DNA of 64,000 bases, taken from positions 58,692-122,691 of the forward strand of contig NZ_CAMFHX010000004.1 of assembly GCF_945952365.1 (NCBI RefSeq). Direction: 5' to 3'. The notes beneath the pieces are model-generated. The model saw nothing but the letters and a program-made list of their open reading frames with translations, ran no database searches and was not told where the DNA came from. A program made the position numbers and the translations under genes. The stretch comes from an uncultured Cetobacterium sp. GTDB lineage: Bacteria > Fusobacteriota > Fusobacteriia > Fusobacteriales > Fusobacteriaceae. Every line of letters starts with the position of its first letter. Positions within the stretch are counted from its first letter, which is position 1. Below, piece by piece: positions 63,244 through 64,000 of the stretch.

Positions 63244-63257
63244 TGACTAATTAGTCA
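63244..63257 (+). promoter_or_regulatory. Operator O2, probably for the TetR regulator
   Basis: The same repeat, TGACTA and TAGTCA around AT, lies around the predicted transcription start. Its centre is 34 bases from that of O1, about three helical turns, so two dimers could bind on one face of the DNA. Confidence 0.78.
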
Positions 63258-63288
63258 TTTTATGTTGAAATTAATTAAAGGGGGCTCA

Positions 63289-63924
63289 ATGCTAAAAGAA
63301 AAAAAAGAGCAGATTTTAGAAGCAGCCAAAGATGTACTGTTAAAAAAAGGAATTTTCAAAACAAGAGTTGAAGATATCACAAATGATTTAGGAATAGCAA
63401 AAGGAAGTTTTTACACATATTTTAAATCGAAGGACATGCTATTAGAAGAGATAATAGAAAGAGTGTACAAGATAAGAGAAGAGGAGTTGGAATTACTTTT
63501 AGGACAGCCTTTAAATTATAGAGACCAATTGAAATCTTTTATAATAAAGAGATTTATGATATCTTCTGAAAATTTACAATCTCATTTGATATTAATAAAT
63601 TTAACAAGAAACTTAGAACATCTGACACCAATTTTAAGAGAGAAACTATTAAAAATTGAATTTTTAAATAGAAAATTTTTAAAAGAGATAATAAAAAATA
63701 TTCCAGATAAAGATTACTCTGAAGAAGAGATTGATATAATGATTATTTTTATTATGGGTGGAATAAAATCTTATAAATTAGAAAGACTTTTTTTTAAAAA
63801 TGCAGATGACTATTTTATAAGTGATATTGAAGAGTTCAAAGAGAGAATAAAAGCGATTAATTTAGAGAAAGAAGTAGAATTAGTTGTGAATGGAATTTTA
63901 AAATTATTAACAGGAGGAAATTAA
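63289..63924 (+). CDS. TetR/AcrR family transcriptional regulator
   Basis: The 211 residues carry a TetR N-terminal DNA-binding domain with its helix-turn-helix near 26-45 (VEDITNDLGIAKGSFYTYF), followed by a helical ligand-binding domain of about 160 residues without recognisable specificity. The ATG at 63289 follows AAAGGGGG; the in-frame TTG at 63262 lies upstream of that site. Its promoter is flanked by two identical palindromes, so it most likely represses itself and the following efflux gene until an inducer binds. Its stop overlaps the ATG of the TolC-like gene (TAATG). Confidence 0.93.
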   Translation: MLKEKKEQILEAAKDVLLKKGIFKTRVEDITNDLGIAKGSFYTYFKSKDMLLEEIIERVYKIREEELELLLGQPLNYRDQLKSFIIKRFMISSENLQSHLILINLTRNLEHLTPILREKLLKIEFLNRKFLKEIIKNIPDKDYSEEEIDIMIIFIMGGIKSYKLERLFFKNADDYFISDIEEFKERIKAINLEKEVELVVNGILKLLTGGN

Positions 63925-64000
63925 TGAAAAAGTTATTAGGATTACTGGTATTACTTTCGACAGCAGCCTTTTCTAGAGAGTTGACGTTAGAGAGTGCAAT
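63924..64000 (+). CDS. TolC-like outer membrane efflux protein, N-terminal start
   Basis: Only 25 residues are visible before the right edge. They comprise a signal peptide (MKKLLGLLVLLSTAAFS) followed by RELTLESA, which matches the beginning of TolC/OprM family outer-membrane channels (typically LTLEEAI...). Together with the TetR gene this would be the start of an RND- or MFP-type efflux operon whose pump genes lie outside the window. AGGAGGAAA precedes the ATG. The assignment rests on very little sequence. Confidence 0.55.
   Translation, partial: MKKLLGLLVLLSTAAFSRELTLESA

Overview
The window is 64 kb of AT-rich chromosome packed with genes, almost all on the + strand. Envelope genes (TonB receptor, heptosyltransferases, CMP-KDO synthetase, Lpt system, TolC start) show a Gram-negative didermic cell. 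The metabolic core is anaerobic and fermentative (pyruvate:ferredoxin oxidoreductase, pyruvate formate-lyase with its activase, Pta-AckA). Clostridia-like genes such as ricT and yqeH, and strongly A/T-ending codons, sit beside them. This mix fits Fusobacteriota, perhaps a Cetobacterium-like genus; the genus is inference only. No tRNA, rRNA, CRISPR array, insertion sequence or prophage was seen.

Layout. 1-330: the end of a PutP-type sodium/proline symporter, then convergent ogt. 919-4938: a cobalamin riboswitch, a BtuB-like receptor, a BtuF-like binding protein and a TIM-barrel protein that resembles the cobamide-remodelling enzyme CbiR. 4999-11596: ricT, trmN6, uvrB, xseA, a TPR protein and dprA. 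11693-20476: topA, trmFO, a Xer-like recombinase with a changed catalytic residue, yqeH, a pseudopilin-like protein, an FAD protein and ftsY. 20611-26662: pta, ackA and nifJ. 26786-33589: an LPS-core glycosyltransferase/kinase operon that runs directly into recA, recX and plsC. 33763-36761: pflB and pflA. 36863-41609: tsaD, a dus gene and mutS. 41618-45109: a giant LptC/LptA-like protein and lptB. 45148-50369: alaS, ruvX, secD and secF. 50428-59110: alr, an RlmI-like methyltransferase, cvpA, two LptF/G permeases, an M16 peptidase, dut, rodA and an RluA-family gene. 59123-60784 (- strand): a short FtsZ and a histidine phosphatase. 60875-64000: kdsB, a SpoIID/LytB lipoprotein, a TetR regulator with two matching operators, and the start of a TolC-like gene.

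How they work together. Much of the window builds the outer membrane: KdsB supplies activated KDO, the 26.8-31.2 kb cluster extends and phosphorylates the core, and the long LptC/A-like protein, LptB and the two LptF/G permeases could form one LPS export machine. NifJ or PflB makes acetyl-CoA, which Pta-AckA converts to acetate and ATP. The items most worth a second look are the riboswitch-linked CbiR-like protein, the giant LptC/A protein, the FtsZ without a C-terminal tail, the Xer protein without its first catalytic arginine, the cysteine-rich insert in NifJ, and the TetR operator pair.
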